In this document: positions 1 through 6,090 of the stretch, one piece after another | Layout of the letters: each line of letters starts with the position of its first letter | Numbering within the stretch: the stretch's first letter is position 1 | Translations under genes and position numbers: made by a program | The notes under the pieces: model-generated | Seen by the model: only the letters and a program-made list of their open reading frames with translations | Databases searched by the model: none | What the model was told of the DNA's origin: nothing | From: Candidatus Odyssella thessalonicensis | GTDB lineage: Bacteria > Pseudomonadota > Alphaproteobacteria > Bin65 | Direction: 5' to 3' | Assembly (NCBI GenBank): GCA_005240015.1 | Contig: SBBV01000592.1 | Location: forward strand, 1 to 7,420 | Length of the DNA: 7,420 nt

Positions 1-108
1 CCAATAGCGGATGCGGTGGAATCCGCGCGAGGTGAGGCCGAGCACCTCGTGGGCGCGCGGTTCACTCATGCCGAGGCGGCCTTTCTCAAGGGCAAGCGTG
101 GTCTCCAT
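1..108 (-). CDS. 5' end of probable alpha/beta hydrolase (partial)
   Basis: Only the first 36 codons are in the window; the gene runs off the left edge on the minus strand. The visible protein starts METTLALEKGRLGMSEPRAH and continues to LTSRGFHRIRYW at the boundary. The 'RGFHRIRYW' stretch resembles the first beta strand of alpha/beta-fold hydrolases, which is usually followed by an 'E/R-WG-DP' turn. The catalytic triad and the oxyanion HG motif lie outside the window, so the family call rests on a short N-terminal pattern. Two in-frame starts are possible. The ATG at 108 has GAGGAG (complement of 119-124) 10 nt upstream. The ATG at 69 would remove 13 residues and has only a weak purine run. 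I prefer 108 because of the ribosome site, but conservation could favour 69. The gene is divergent from the EamA transporter gene. I am fairly sure this is the start of a gene and less sure of its function. Confidence 0.5.
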   Translation of the reverse strand, partial: METTLALEKGRLGMSEPRAHEVLGLTSRGFHRIRYW

Positions 109-184
109 CGCCGCTGCGCTCCTCGCCCGAACCCCTTCCCGACCGTCCCCGCCATCGCGGGGCAAGCAGCACGCGTTTATCGAT

Positions 185-213
185 TTGTCTCGCCTCGCGC
201 GAGTCGATATTTT
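185..213 (+). promoter_or_regulatory. Candidate sigma70-type promoter for the EamA transporter, with a palindrome in the spacer
   Basis: TTGTCT (185-190) and TATTTT (208-213) are separated by exactly 17 nt. Each hexamer matches the sigma70 consensus at four of six positions. The predicted start of transcription is near 220, giving a leader of about 17 nt before the ATG at 237. The spacer contains the perfect 10-bp palindrome CTCGCGCGAG (194-203), placed where a bound repressor would block polymerase. This is motif-based inference only. Confidence 0.35.
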
Positions 214-236
214 CGCCCGCCTTCGCCGACCGAGCC

Positions 237-1133
237 ATGACCGCACGATTCGATTCGCGAATGACCGGCGCCCTGCTGGTCGCGGGCGCCGCGCTCGTGT
301 GGAGCTCGGGCGGGCCGATCTTCCGTTTCATCCGCGGCGCCGAGGACTGGACGATCGCGTTCTGGCGCGCGATCTTCATGGTGACGGCGCTCCTGGCGAT
401 GCTCGCGGTCATGGAGCGCGGCCGGATCGTCTCGGCCTTCATGCGCTCGGGCTGGCGCGGCCTCGCCTCGGGCGCCTGCTTCGGCATCATGATGACCGGC
501 TTCATGCTCGCGCTGGCGCGGACTACGGTCGCCAACACCATGTTGCTGATGGCCTCGGCGCCGCTGTTCGCGGCGCTGCTCGGCTGGGCGGTGCTGGCCG
601 AGCGTCCGCGTCCGGCGGTGTGGGCGGCGATGGCCGCCGCCGCGGGCGGCATCGCGCTCATGGTCGCGACCGATCTCGGCCGCGGCGCCATGCTCGGCAA
701 TCTCTTCGCGCTGATCATCGCGATGGCCGCCGCCGTCAACATCGTGATCCTGCGCGGCGCGCGCGAGATCAACATGATTCCCGCCATCATCATCGGCGGC
801 GTGATCTCGGCGCTGATCTCGCTGCCGGTCGCCGACCATGCGGGCCTCACGCGGCTCAACCTCGTCCTGATCTTTCTGCTCGGCGTGGTGCAGCTGGGGC
901 TTGGTGCCACGCTCTACATCTTCGGAGCGCGGCATCTGCCGGCCGCGGAGACGACCTTGATCGCGCTGCTCGAGAGCGTGCTGGCGCCGATCTGGGTGTG
1001 GATCCTGCTTGGCGAGGTGCCGACGCCCTACGGCATTGCGGGCGGCGCCATCGTGTTGGGCGCCGTGGTGGCGCTCACGCTGTCCTCGGCGCGGCGCAGC
1101 GCGGCGGCCCGCGCGCCGCAGCCGGCCGAATAA
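237..1133 (+). CDS. EamA/DMT-family transporter, 10 TM segments
   Basis: This 298-residue inner-membrane protein has the usual length and internal duplication of drug/metabolite transporters (two EamA domains, five helices each). Hydrophobic segments lie at about residues 9-28, 38-57, 75-95, 99-119, 127-145, 152-172, 180-198, 206-228, 237-258 and 264-284. Family marks include 'FWRAIFM' (42-48) near helix 2, a helix-4 segment ending 'WAVLAERP' (117-124), and the matching second-half segment 'LLESVLAPIWVWILLGE' (244-260), followed by a glycine-rich last helix. Members export small metabolites or amino acids, but the substrate cannot be read from sequence. The chosen ATG (237) has no clear Shine-Dalgarno; an in-frame ATG at residue 9 (261) is an alternative. 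The C-terminus is a short basic, alanine-rich tail. The stop lies 6 nt from the stop of the convergent receiver gene, with no strong terminator between them. The gene appears to be a single transcription unit. Confidence 0.92.
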   Translation: MTARFDSRMTGALLVAGAALVWSSGGPIFRFIRGAEDWTIAFWRAIFMVTALLAMLAVMERGRIVSAFMRSGWRGLASGACFGIMMTGFMLALARTTVANTMLLMASAPLFAALLGWAVLAERPRPAVWAAMAAAAGGIALMVATDLGRGAMLGNLFALIIAMAAAVNIVILRGAREINMIPAIIIGGVISALISLPVADHAGLTRLNLVLIFLLGVVQLGLGATLYIFGARHLPAAETTLIALLESVLAPIWVWILLGEVPTPYGIAGGAIVLGAVVALTLSSARRSAAARAPQPAE

Positions 1134-1139
1134 GCGCCT

Positions 1140-1535
1140 TCACGCGGCCTCAAGCAGTTGACGCAGTTTCTCCGCCAATTCGGCCTTGCGATACGGCTTG
1201 GCGAGCACCGCCTCGCCTTCGGGAATCGGATCGGCCTTGCCCGCGCTGTCGATCGAGCCGGAGGCGAAGAGCACCCGCAGGTCCGGCCGGCGCCGGCGCG
1301 CCTCCGCGGCGAGCGCGGGACCGCTCATGCCGCCGGGCAGCCCGACGTCGGTGAGCAGCAGGCGGATATCGGCCTGCTCGTCGAGCACCTTGAGCGCGGC
1401 CGACGCATCGCCGACCGCCACCGCTTCATAGCCGAGCGCGGCGAGCACGGCTTGCGCATACTCGCGCACCATTTCGTCGTCTTCGACGACGAGAACCTTT
1501 GCCCGCTCGACTCCGCTGCCCCTTGTCGCGTTCAT
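1140..1535 (-). CDS. Stand-alone receiver-domain response regulator (CheY-like), hybrid-kinase type
   Basis: This 131-residue protein consists of one receiver domain and no output domain. The acidic pocket is E18-D19-D20 after 'KVLVVEDD'. The phosphoacceptor is D63 in 'LLLTDVGLPGGMSG', the switch Ser is S92 in 'LFASG', and the conserved lysine is K113 in 'LAKPYRK'. All key residues are present, so it should accept phosphate from a histidine kinase or phosphotransferase. The 'TDVGLPGGMSG' and 'AKPYRK' signatures resemble the C-terminal receivers of hybrid sensor kinases, so it may act as a phosphate sink or relay. No kinase is nearby. The start at 1535 is preferred because AGAAGG lies 6 nt upstream and the receiver fold begins soon after. 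The frame stays open to 1865, but that extension shows no conserved sequence. The gene is convergent with the EamA gene and divergent from the second receiver. Confidence 0.9.
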   Translation of the reverse strand: MNATRGSGVERAKVLVVEDDEMVREYAQAVLAALGYEAVAVGDASAALKVLDEQADIRLLLTDVGLPGGMSGPALAAEARRRRPDLRVLFASGSIDSAGKADPIPEGEAVLAKPYRKAELAEKLRQLLEAA

Positions 1536-1541
1536 GACCGG

Positions 1542-1547
1542 CCTTCT
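1542..1547 (-). promoter_or_regulatory. Ribosome binding site fixing the start of the minus-strand receiver
   Basis: The minus strand reads AGAAGG here, 6 nt before the ATG at 1535, matching AGGAGG at five of six positions. It supports the 131-residue start over the longer 241-residue open frame that begins at 1865. Confidence 0.55.
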
Positions 1548-1715
1548 TGGGTCATTCTTTCTTGTGCTGAAGCCAGCTAAGCGAGATCCCGCCTGCAACC
1601 AAGCTCCCGCCGCGCAAACTACGGTGACGGTGCGCAGGAAGTCAGCCGCGCTGGCGGGTTCGAATTGCGATTCGTCAATCTCGCCGCAGGGGACCATGCG
1701 CCGAATGTGGTTAAT

Positions 1716-1739
1716 ATTTGCTGAGCGTGCATAGCAAAT
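1716..1739. promoter_or_regulatory. Operator-like inverted repeat between the divergent receiver genes
   Basis: ATTTGCT (1716-1722) and AGCAAAT (1733-1739) form a perfect 7-bp inverted repeat with a 10-nt spacer, 24 bp overall. Half-site centres are 17 bp apart, suiting a dimeric DNA-binding protein reading two turns of one face. It lies in the AT-richer part of the 269-bp spacer between two oppositely directed response-regulator genes, about 65 bp from the plus-strand start and 180 bp from the minus-strand start, so it could control both. The rest of the 1536-1804 spacer holds no gene that I can support. The binding protein is unknown; neither flanking receiver has a DNA-binding domain. Confidence 0.4.
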
Positions 1740-1762
1740 GCTCGCATCCGTGCGCTTTCCCT

Positions 1763-1772
1763 TTGATATATT
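1763..1772 (+). promoter_or_regulatory. Candidate -10 region for the second receiver gene
   Basis: The site TTGATATATT contains TATATT (1767-1772), a fair -10 hexamer that would place transcription start near 1779, about 26 nt before the ATG. No convincing -35 hexamer is present at 16-18 nt. The same 10-mer occurs just upstream of the PAS gene at 6762-6771, which is the main reason to note it. Confidence 0.25.
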
Positions 1773-1804
1773 AAGAATCACCCTAATCCACTCGTATTGG
1801 AAGT

Positions 1805-2182
1805 ATGGCAAAGATCCTGCTGGTCGACGACGACAAGCTCGTGCGCACGTCCCTCGCCTATGCACTCGAAGATGCGGGCTATGACGTCGTCCAAGCCGAG
1901 AACGGCGACCTCGGATTAGAGGCGCTCGCGCGCGAGACCTTCGACCTCGTCGTGCTCGACATCCTGATGCCCGAGCGCGAAGGCATCGAGACCATCCGCG
2001 ATATCCGCAAGAAGTGGCCCACCCTGCCGGTCCTCGCCATCTCGGGCGGCGACAAGACCGGCTGGAGCGATTTCCTGCGCATGGCCTCGACCCTCGGCGC
2101 CAACGACACCATGGCCAAACCCTTCACCGCGAGCGATTTCGTCGCGCGCGTGAAACGGCTCCTCGAGGCGGTGGGGCGTTAA
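1805..2182 (+). CDS. Single-domain response regulator (CheY-like receiver)
   Basis: This 125-residue protein is a single receiver domain. The acidic triad is D8-D9-D10 in 'ILLVDDDKLV'. The phosphoacceptor is D52 in 'LVVLDILMPEREG', the switch Ser is S80 in 'VLAISGG', and the conserved lysine is K105 in 'MAKPF'. All phosphorylation-site residues are intact. The stretch after the switch Ser ('GGDKTGWSDFLRMASTLGA') is typical of small stand-alone receivers common in alphaproteobacteria, which signal by protein-protein contact. With no output domain and no kinase nearby, its partner is unknown. The start is firm because the first strand begins at residue 3, although the only purine-rich site (GGAAG, 1799-1803) lies just 1 nt before the ATG. 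No strong terminator follows in 2183-2269; only a weak G-U-containing hairpin is visible. Confidence 0.93.
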   Translation: MAKILLVDDDKLVRTSLAYALEDAGYDVVQAENGDLGLEALARETFDLVVLDILMPEREGIETIRDIRKKWPTLPVLAISGGDKTGWSDFLRMASTLGANDTMAKPFTASDFVARVKRLLEAVGR

Positions 2183-2269
2183 GAATCCAGTCTCGGGCAT
2201 AGTTCCGCGTTGCCGTGGAGGTGCTGCCCGCGCTATCAAGCGGCGCCCTCAAGGGATCCACGAGCCTTC

Positions 2270-2374
2270 ATGTCCGCCGCTGGACCTTACACCAGCATCG
2301 TCGCCGCCGGCCGCGCGGCTCTGCTTGAAGCCAGCCGCCGCGCCGCCGTTGCCAAGCGCAAGGGCCGGTCCTGA
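2270..2374 (+). CDS. Possible 34-residue small protein or leader peptide, coupled to the acylase gene
   Basis: This short ATG-to-TGA frame encodes 34 residues, starting MSAAGPYTSIVAAGRAALLE and ending in a basic tail (AKRKGRS). Its TGA overlaps the acylase ATG by one base (TGATG at 2372-2376), the arrangement expected for re-initiation. About 26 of 33 third codon positions after the start are G or C, consistent with coding but not decisive at this composition. AAGGGA (2251-2256) lies 13 nt before the ATG, which is somewhat far. The peptide has no membrane segment and no run of one amino acid suggesting attenuation; residues 10-30 could form an alanine-rich amphipathic helix. I do not recognise it. 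It may be a genuine small protein, a coupling leader or chance. Confidence 0.28.
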   Translation: MSAAGPYTSIVAAGRAALLEASRRAAVAKRKGRS

Positions 2375-4776
2375 TGCGCCGCTTCGTCCGCTGGACGCTG
2401 CGCTTCGTCCAGGCCCTCGCCGTCTTGCTGCTCATCGGCGCGTCGGCGGGCCTCTGGTGGATCGACGCCTCGCTGCCCGAGCTCGACGGCACCTACAACC
2501 TCGCCGGCATCGCCGAGCCGGTCCGCATCGTGCGCGACAAGAACGGCGTCCCCCACATCTACGCGCAGAACTACGACGATGCGATGTATGCGCTGGGCTT
2601 CGTGCATGCGCAGGACCGGCTCTACCAGATGGAGAGCCAGCGCCGGATCGGCGCCGGCCGCTTGTCCGAGGTCGCCGGCAGCAGCGCGCTCGGTATCGAC
2701 CGCATGATGCGCGGCCTTGGCCTCTATCGCCGCGCCGAGGCCGATTTCGCCCGGCTCGAGCGCGACACGCAGCGCGCATTGGAGGCCTACGCCGCCGGCG
2801 TCAACGCCTATGTCGCCCAGCGCCGCGAGAAGTTGCCGCCCGAATTCCTGCTCATCGGCGAGCCCGAACCGTGGCGGCCCGCCGACACGCTGGTCTGGGG
2901 CAAGCTCATGGCGCTCAATCTCTCGACCGGCTGGCGCGAGAAGCTGCTGCGCGCGGTTTTCTATCAGCGCCTCGGCCCCGAGCGGGCGGCCGCTTTCTTC
3001 CCGAGCTACCCTGGAAACGGCCCGGTCACGTTGCCCCGCAATCGTGCCGACGTTCCGGCCGACCTTCCGTTGCTCGCCCTCTGGCAAGCCGTGCCGGAGA
3101 TGATGAAGCGCGGCGGGCTCTCCAACCAATGGACCATCAGCGGGGCACGGACCGACAGCGGCAAGCCGATCCTCGCCAACGACCCGCACCTCGCGCTGGA
3201 TGCCCCCTCGTTCTGGTACCTGGTGCGGATCGAGACGCCGGAAGGCAAGCTTGTCGGCGCCTCGGTGCCCGGCGTCCCCGGCATCATCATCGGCCACAAC
3301 GGTCACATCGCGTGGGGGGTCACAACCTCCTACATCGACACCGAGGACCTGATCGTCGAGCGGCTCGATCCCGAACGGGCCGGCCATTACCTGACCCCGG
3401 AGGGCGGCAAGCCGTTCGCGACCCGCACCGAGACGATCAAGGTGCGCTTCGGAAGCCCGGTGACGATGACCATCCGCGAGACGCGGCACGGACCCGTGCT
3501 CGACGACGTGATCGGAGCGCGCTACCGGCCCGGCCTGCAGCCGGGCCATGTGCTGGCGCTGCGCGCACCCTGGCTCGAGCCGCGCGACACCACGGCCGAC
3601 GCGCTGCGCGGGCTCCACCACGCGCGCAATTGGGACGAATTCGGGATCGCGCTCAAGAAATTCGTGGGACCGGTGCAAAGCTTCGTCTACGCCGATGTGC
3701 AGGGGAACATCGGCTATTACGTGCCGGGCCGCATCCCGGCGCGCAAGGAAGACAATGGCGGCCTGCCGCGGCCCGGCTGGAGCGAGCGGACCGCGGCCGT
3801 GCCCTATATCCCGTTCGCCGAACTGCCGCACGCGTTCAATCCGCCACGCGGCTTCATCGTCAACGCCAACAACCGCATCGTCGGGCCCGACTACCCTTAT
3901 TTCCTTTCGCGCGAGTGGGGCGACCATTACCGCGCGGCGCGAATCGAGGAACTGCTCGGCAATGGCGGCAAGCAGAGCGCCGAGACCACGGCGACGATCC
4001 AGGGCGACCGCGTCTCGCTGATGGCGCGCGACCTGCTGCGCTACATGCTCGCGGTGCCGGCCGAGCACATGCCGAAGACGCCGACGGCGGCTCCCGCCCT
4101 TGCGCTGCTGCGCTCATGGGACGGCACGATGGACCGCGACCGCGCCGAGCCGCTTATCTTCACGGCGTGGCTGGCCGCGCTGAACCGCCGCCTCTACGCC
4201 GACGAGCTCGGCGATTGGGGCAAGGACTACGTTTCGCTGCACGCCGACGTCGTGAAGCTCATCCTCACCAAGCACACCGACTGGTGCGACGACGTGACCA
4301 CCAACGGCGTCGAGACCTGCCCCGAGATCATCGCGCTGGCGCTGGGCGACGCACTGGCCTGGATCGAGGCGCGCTACGGCACCGCGATCTCGAGCTGGCG
4401 CTGGGGCGTGGCACACCGCGCCGAGATGCGCCACCGCCTGTTCAGCTTCCTGCCGCTGATCGGCGGCTTCGGCTCGCTCTCGATCGAGGCCGACGGCGAC
4501 GGGCGCACGGTCAACAAGCTCGACATGGACGTGCGCAATCAGAAAGCGCCCTTTGCCGCCCGCCAGGGTGCCGGCTTCCGCGCCATCTATACGCTCGCCG
4601 ATCTCGACGCCTCGCGGTTCATCCTCTCGACCGGGCCGGCCGGCCATCCGCTCTCGCGCTTCTACGACAACATGCTCAAGGACTGGCGGGACATCCGCTA
4701 TGTCACATTCGCGCGCAACCGCGCCGACGCCGAGCGCGGCGCTGCCGGCATCATCGACCTGAGGCCGCTCAGATGA
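2374..4776 (+). CDS. Penicillin-acylase-family Ntn-hydrolase (possible acyl-homoserine-lactone acylase)
   Basis: An 800-residue precursor of the penicillin amidase family (peptidase S45), whose members self-cleave in the periplasm and hydrolyse amide bonds. Residues 1-34 hold a basic start and a hydrophobic segment (about 13-30), a Sec signal or membrane anchor. The alpha-chain shows 'DKNGVPHIYA' (55-64) and 'GFVHAQDRLYQME' (75-87). The beta-chain nucleophile is S250 in 'GGLSNQW'; by homology cleavage falls just before it. Counting S250 as beta-1 gives H272 at beta-23 ('NDPHLAL') and D322/D325 at beta-73/76, matching the calcium-binding aspartates of E. coli penicillin G acylase. N499/N500 ('NANNRIVG') fit the oxyanion Asn. 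The only cysteines, C638 and C649, could form a periplasmic disulphide. Beta-23 is His, as in acyl-homoserine-lactone acylases such as PvdQ, and not Gln, but this is also common in uncharacterised members, so the substrate is open. AAGG lies 10 nt before the ATG. It overlaps the next gene by 4 nt. Confidence 0.93.
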   Translation: MRRFVRWTLRFVQALAVLLLIGASAGLWWIDASLPELDGTYNLAGIAEPVRIVRDKNGVPHIYAQNYDDAMYALGFVHAQDRLYQMESQRRIGAGRLSEVAGSSALGIDRMMRGLGLYRRAEADFARLERDTQRALEAYAAGVNAYVAQRREKLPPEFLLIGEPEPWRPADTLVWGKLMALNLSTGWREKLLRAVFYQRLGPERAAAFFPSYPGNGPVTLPRNRADVPADLPLLALWQAVPEMMKRGGLSNQWTISGARTDSGKPILANDPHLALDAPSFWYLVRIETPEGKLVGASVPGVPGIIIGHNGHIAWGVTTSYIDTEDLIVERLDPERAGHYLTPEGGKPFATRTETIKVRFGSPVTMTIRETRHGPVLDDVIGARYRPGLQPGHVLALRAPWLEPRDTTADALRGLHHARNWDEFGIALKKFVGPVQSFVYADVQGNIGYYVPGRIPARKEDNGGLPRPGWSERTAAVPYIPFAELPHAFNPPRGFIVNANNRIVGPDYPYFLSREWGDHYRAARIEELLGNGGKQSAETTATIQGDRVSLMARDLLRYMLAVPAEHMPKTPTAAPALALLRSWDGTMDRDRAEPLIFTAWLAALNRRLYADELGDWGKDYVSLHADVVKLILTKHTDWCDDVTTNGVETCPEIIALALGDALAWIEARYGTAISSWRWGVAHRAEMRHRLFSFLPLIGGFGSLSIEADGDGRTVNKLDMDVRNQKAPFAARQGAGFRAIYTLADLDASRFILSTGPAGHPLSRFYDNMLKDWRDIRYVTFARNRADAERGAAGIIDLRPLR

Positions 4777-6035
4777 GCACGGCGCGTGCAGTGCTCGGCC
4801 ATGCGCTGCCGGTGACGCTCGCCGACATAAAGAACGCGGCCGGCACCATCGCCGGCGCCGTCGAGCGCACGCCGATGGCGCTGTCGCGCACGCTCTCGGA
4901 GATCTGCGGCTGCACGGTCTTCCTGAAGTTCGAGAACCTGCAATACACCGCCTCGTTCAAGGAGCGCGGCGCGCTCAACAAGCTGGCGCGGCTCTCGCCG
5001 GCGCAGCGGCGCGCCGGCGTCATCGCGTGCTCGGCCGGCAACCACGCGCAGGGCGTCGCCTATCACGCACAGCGGCTCGGCATCCCGGCGGTGATCGTGA
5101 TGCCGGAGGGCACGCCGTTCACCAAGATCAGCCAGACCCGGAAGTTCGGCGCCGACGTCGTCGTGCACGGCGCCGATCTCTCGGAGGCGCAGGACCACGC
5201 CAATGCGCTGCAGCGCGAGCGCGATCTCGTCTTCGTCCATCCCTACGACGATGCCGACATCATCGCCGGGCAGGGCACGATCGCGCTCGAGATGCTCGAG
5301 GGCGACGCGAAGCTCGACGCGCTGGTGGTGCCGGTCGGCGGCGGCGGCCTGATCTCCGGCATCGCCGTGGCGGCCAAGGCGCTCCGGCCCGAGATCAAGC
5401 TCTACGGCGCCGAGGCCGCGCTCTATCCGGCGATGTCGCAGGTGCTGCGCGGCCAGGAGCCACGCGCGGGCGGCGTCACGATCGCTGAGGGCATCGCGGT
5501 GAAGCGGCCCGGCGAGCTCACGCGCCGGATCGTCAAGGACCTGGTCGAGGACATCCTGCTGGTCGGCGAGAACGCGCTCGAGCAGGCGGTGCTGCTGATG
5601 CTCGAGATCGAAAAATCGGTGGCCGAGGGCGCCGGCGCGGCCGGCCTTGCCGCCGTCGTCGCCAATCGCGAGCGCTTCGAGGGCAAGCGGATCGGCATCG
5701 TCATCTCGGGCGGCAACATCGACGCCCGCGTGCTCTCGGCGATCCTGATGCGCGGCCTCGTGCGCTCGGGCCGGCTCGTGCGCATCCGCGTCGACATCAG
5801 CGATCAGCCCGGTCTCTTGGGCCGCGTCGCCAATCTCATCGGGGCCGCCGGCGGCAACATCGTCGAGGTCTATCACCAGCGCCTGTTCCACGACGTGCCG
5901 CTCAAGATGGCCGAGCTCGACGTGGTGATCGAGACCCGCGACGCGCGCCACGTCGACGAGATCCTGGTGGCGCTGCGCGCGGCCGGACTGCCGGCGAACC
6001 TGCTCAGCAGCGTGACCGGCGAGGAGATTCGCTAG
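4773..6035 (+). CDS. ilvA: Threonine ammonia-lyase, PLP-dependent, with C-terminal ACT domain
   Basis: This 420-residue cytoplasmic enzyme is expected to convert L-threonine to 2-oxobutanoate and ammonia, the first committed step from threonine to isoleucine. The PLP lysine is K63 in 'ASFKERGA'. The substrate loop is 'SAGNHAQG' (87-94), the phosphate-binding glycine loop is 'VPVGGGGLISG' (186-196), and 'ISGGNID' (311-317) carries the serine near the pyridine nitrogen. An ACT domain occupies about 336-408, starting 'VRIRVDISDQPGLLG', where effector amino acids bind in this family. One ACT domain and this length fit the shorter ilvA/tdcB-like class, unlike the roughly 510-residue E. coli IlvA with its two regulatory domains. 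Biosynthetic and catabolic roles cannot be separated from sequence, so the symbol is by family. Its ATG overlaps the acylase TGA (ATGA, 4773-4776), and GAGG (4761-4764) lies 8 nt upstream, indicating co-translation with the acylase. Serine dehydration as a side activity is possible. Confidence 0.93.
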   Translation: MSTARAVLGHALPVTLADIKNAAGTIAGAVERTPMALSRTLSEICGCTVFLKFENLQYTASFKERGALNKLARLSPAQRRAGVIACSAGNHAQGVAYHAQRLGIPAVIVMPEGTPFTKISQTRKFGADVVVHGADLSEAQDHANALQRERDLVFVHPYDDADIIAGQGTIALEMLEGDAKLDALVVPVGGGGLISGIAVAAKALRPEIKLYGAEAALYPAMSQVLRGQEPRAGGVTIAEGIAVKRPGELTRRIVKDLVEDILLVGENALEQAVLLMLEIEKSVAEGAGAAGLAAVVANRERFEGKRIGIVISGGNIDARVLSAILMRGLVRSGRLVRIRVDISDQPGLLGRVANLIGAAGGNIVEVYHQRLFHDVPLKMAELDVVIETRDARHVDEILVALRAAGLPANLLSSVTGEEIR

Positions 6036-6066
6036 CCGCCGCGCTATGTGCGAGGCGTGGCGGCTA
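6033..6066 (+). terminator. Hairpin at the ilvA stop codon, possible terminator
   Basis: TAGCCGCC (6033-6040) pairs perfectly with GGCGGCTA (6059-6066). The stem continues inward five more pairs, two of them G-U, leaving an 8-nt loop, so about 13 pairs in total. The TAG stop codon forms the base of the stem. No T-run follows, so it is not a classical intrinsic terminator. It may end transcription weakly, or protect the 3' end of the acylase/lyase mRNA. Confidence 0.4.
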
Positions 6067-6072
6067 CCCTGG

Positions 6073-6090
6073 GCCGGGCTGTAAGCCGGC
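6073..6090 (+). terminator. Second hairpin downstream of ilvA
   Basis: GCCGG-g-CT (6073-6080) pairs with AGCCGGC (6084-6090) around a 3-nt loop, giving seven pairs with one bulged G. It lies 6 nt after the first hairpin. Tandem stems suggest a transcript end or stabilising structure, but again no T-run follows. Confidence 0.28.

Noticed and set aside
1124..1149. Hairpin GGCCG/CGGCC between the convergent transporter and receiver genes
   Set aside because: Only five pairs with a 16-nt loop and no T-run; too weak to call a terminator in GC-rich DNA.
11..1354. 447-residue plus-strand open frame covering the transporter
   Set aside because: Arg/Ala/Gly-rich shadow frame of the EamA gene, with no membrane pattern or known domain.
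1700..1804. CtrA (TTAA-N7-TTAA) or EcfG (GGAAC-N18/19-GTT) sites in the receiver spacer
   Set aside because: Single TTAA words occur but not at the required spacing, and no EcfG -35 element was found.
1536..1865. 110-residue N-terminal extension of the minus-strand receiver
   Set aside because: No conserved sequence, composition unlike coding DNA of the region, and it would run over the divergent promoter and into the second receiver. A good ribosome site supports the start at 1535.
2183..2269. Terminator after the second receiver gene
   Set aside because: The only stem (around CCGCG/CGTGG) needs a G-U pair, is five pairs long and has no T-run.
2287..4068. 593-residue open frame on the minus strand inside the acylase gene
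   Set aside because: It is a shadow frame caused by high GC at third positions; its translation is rich in Arg, His, Asp and Ala and shows no family motif, whereas the plus-strand frame shows full acylase motifs.
2325..4772. Upstream in-frame extension of the threonine ammonia-lyase making a 1236-residue fusion
   Set aside because: The extra 816 residues are an Arg/Ala-rich out-of-frame reading of the acylase gene. The lyase has its own ATG at 4773 with a ribosome site.
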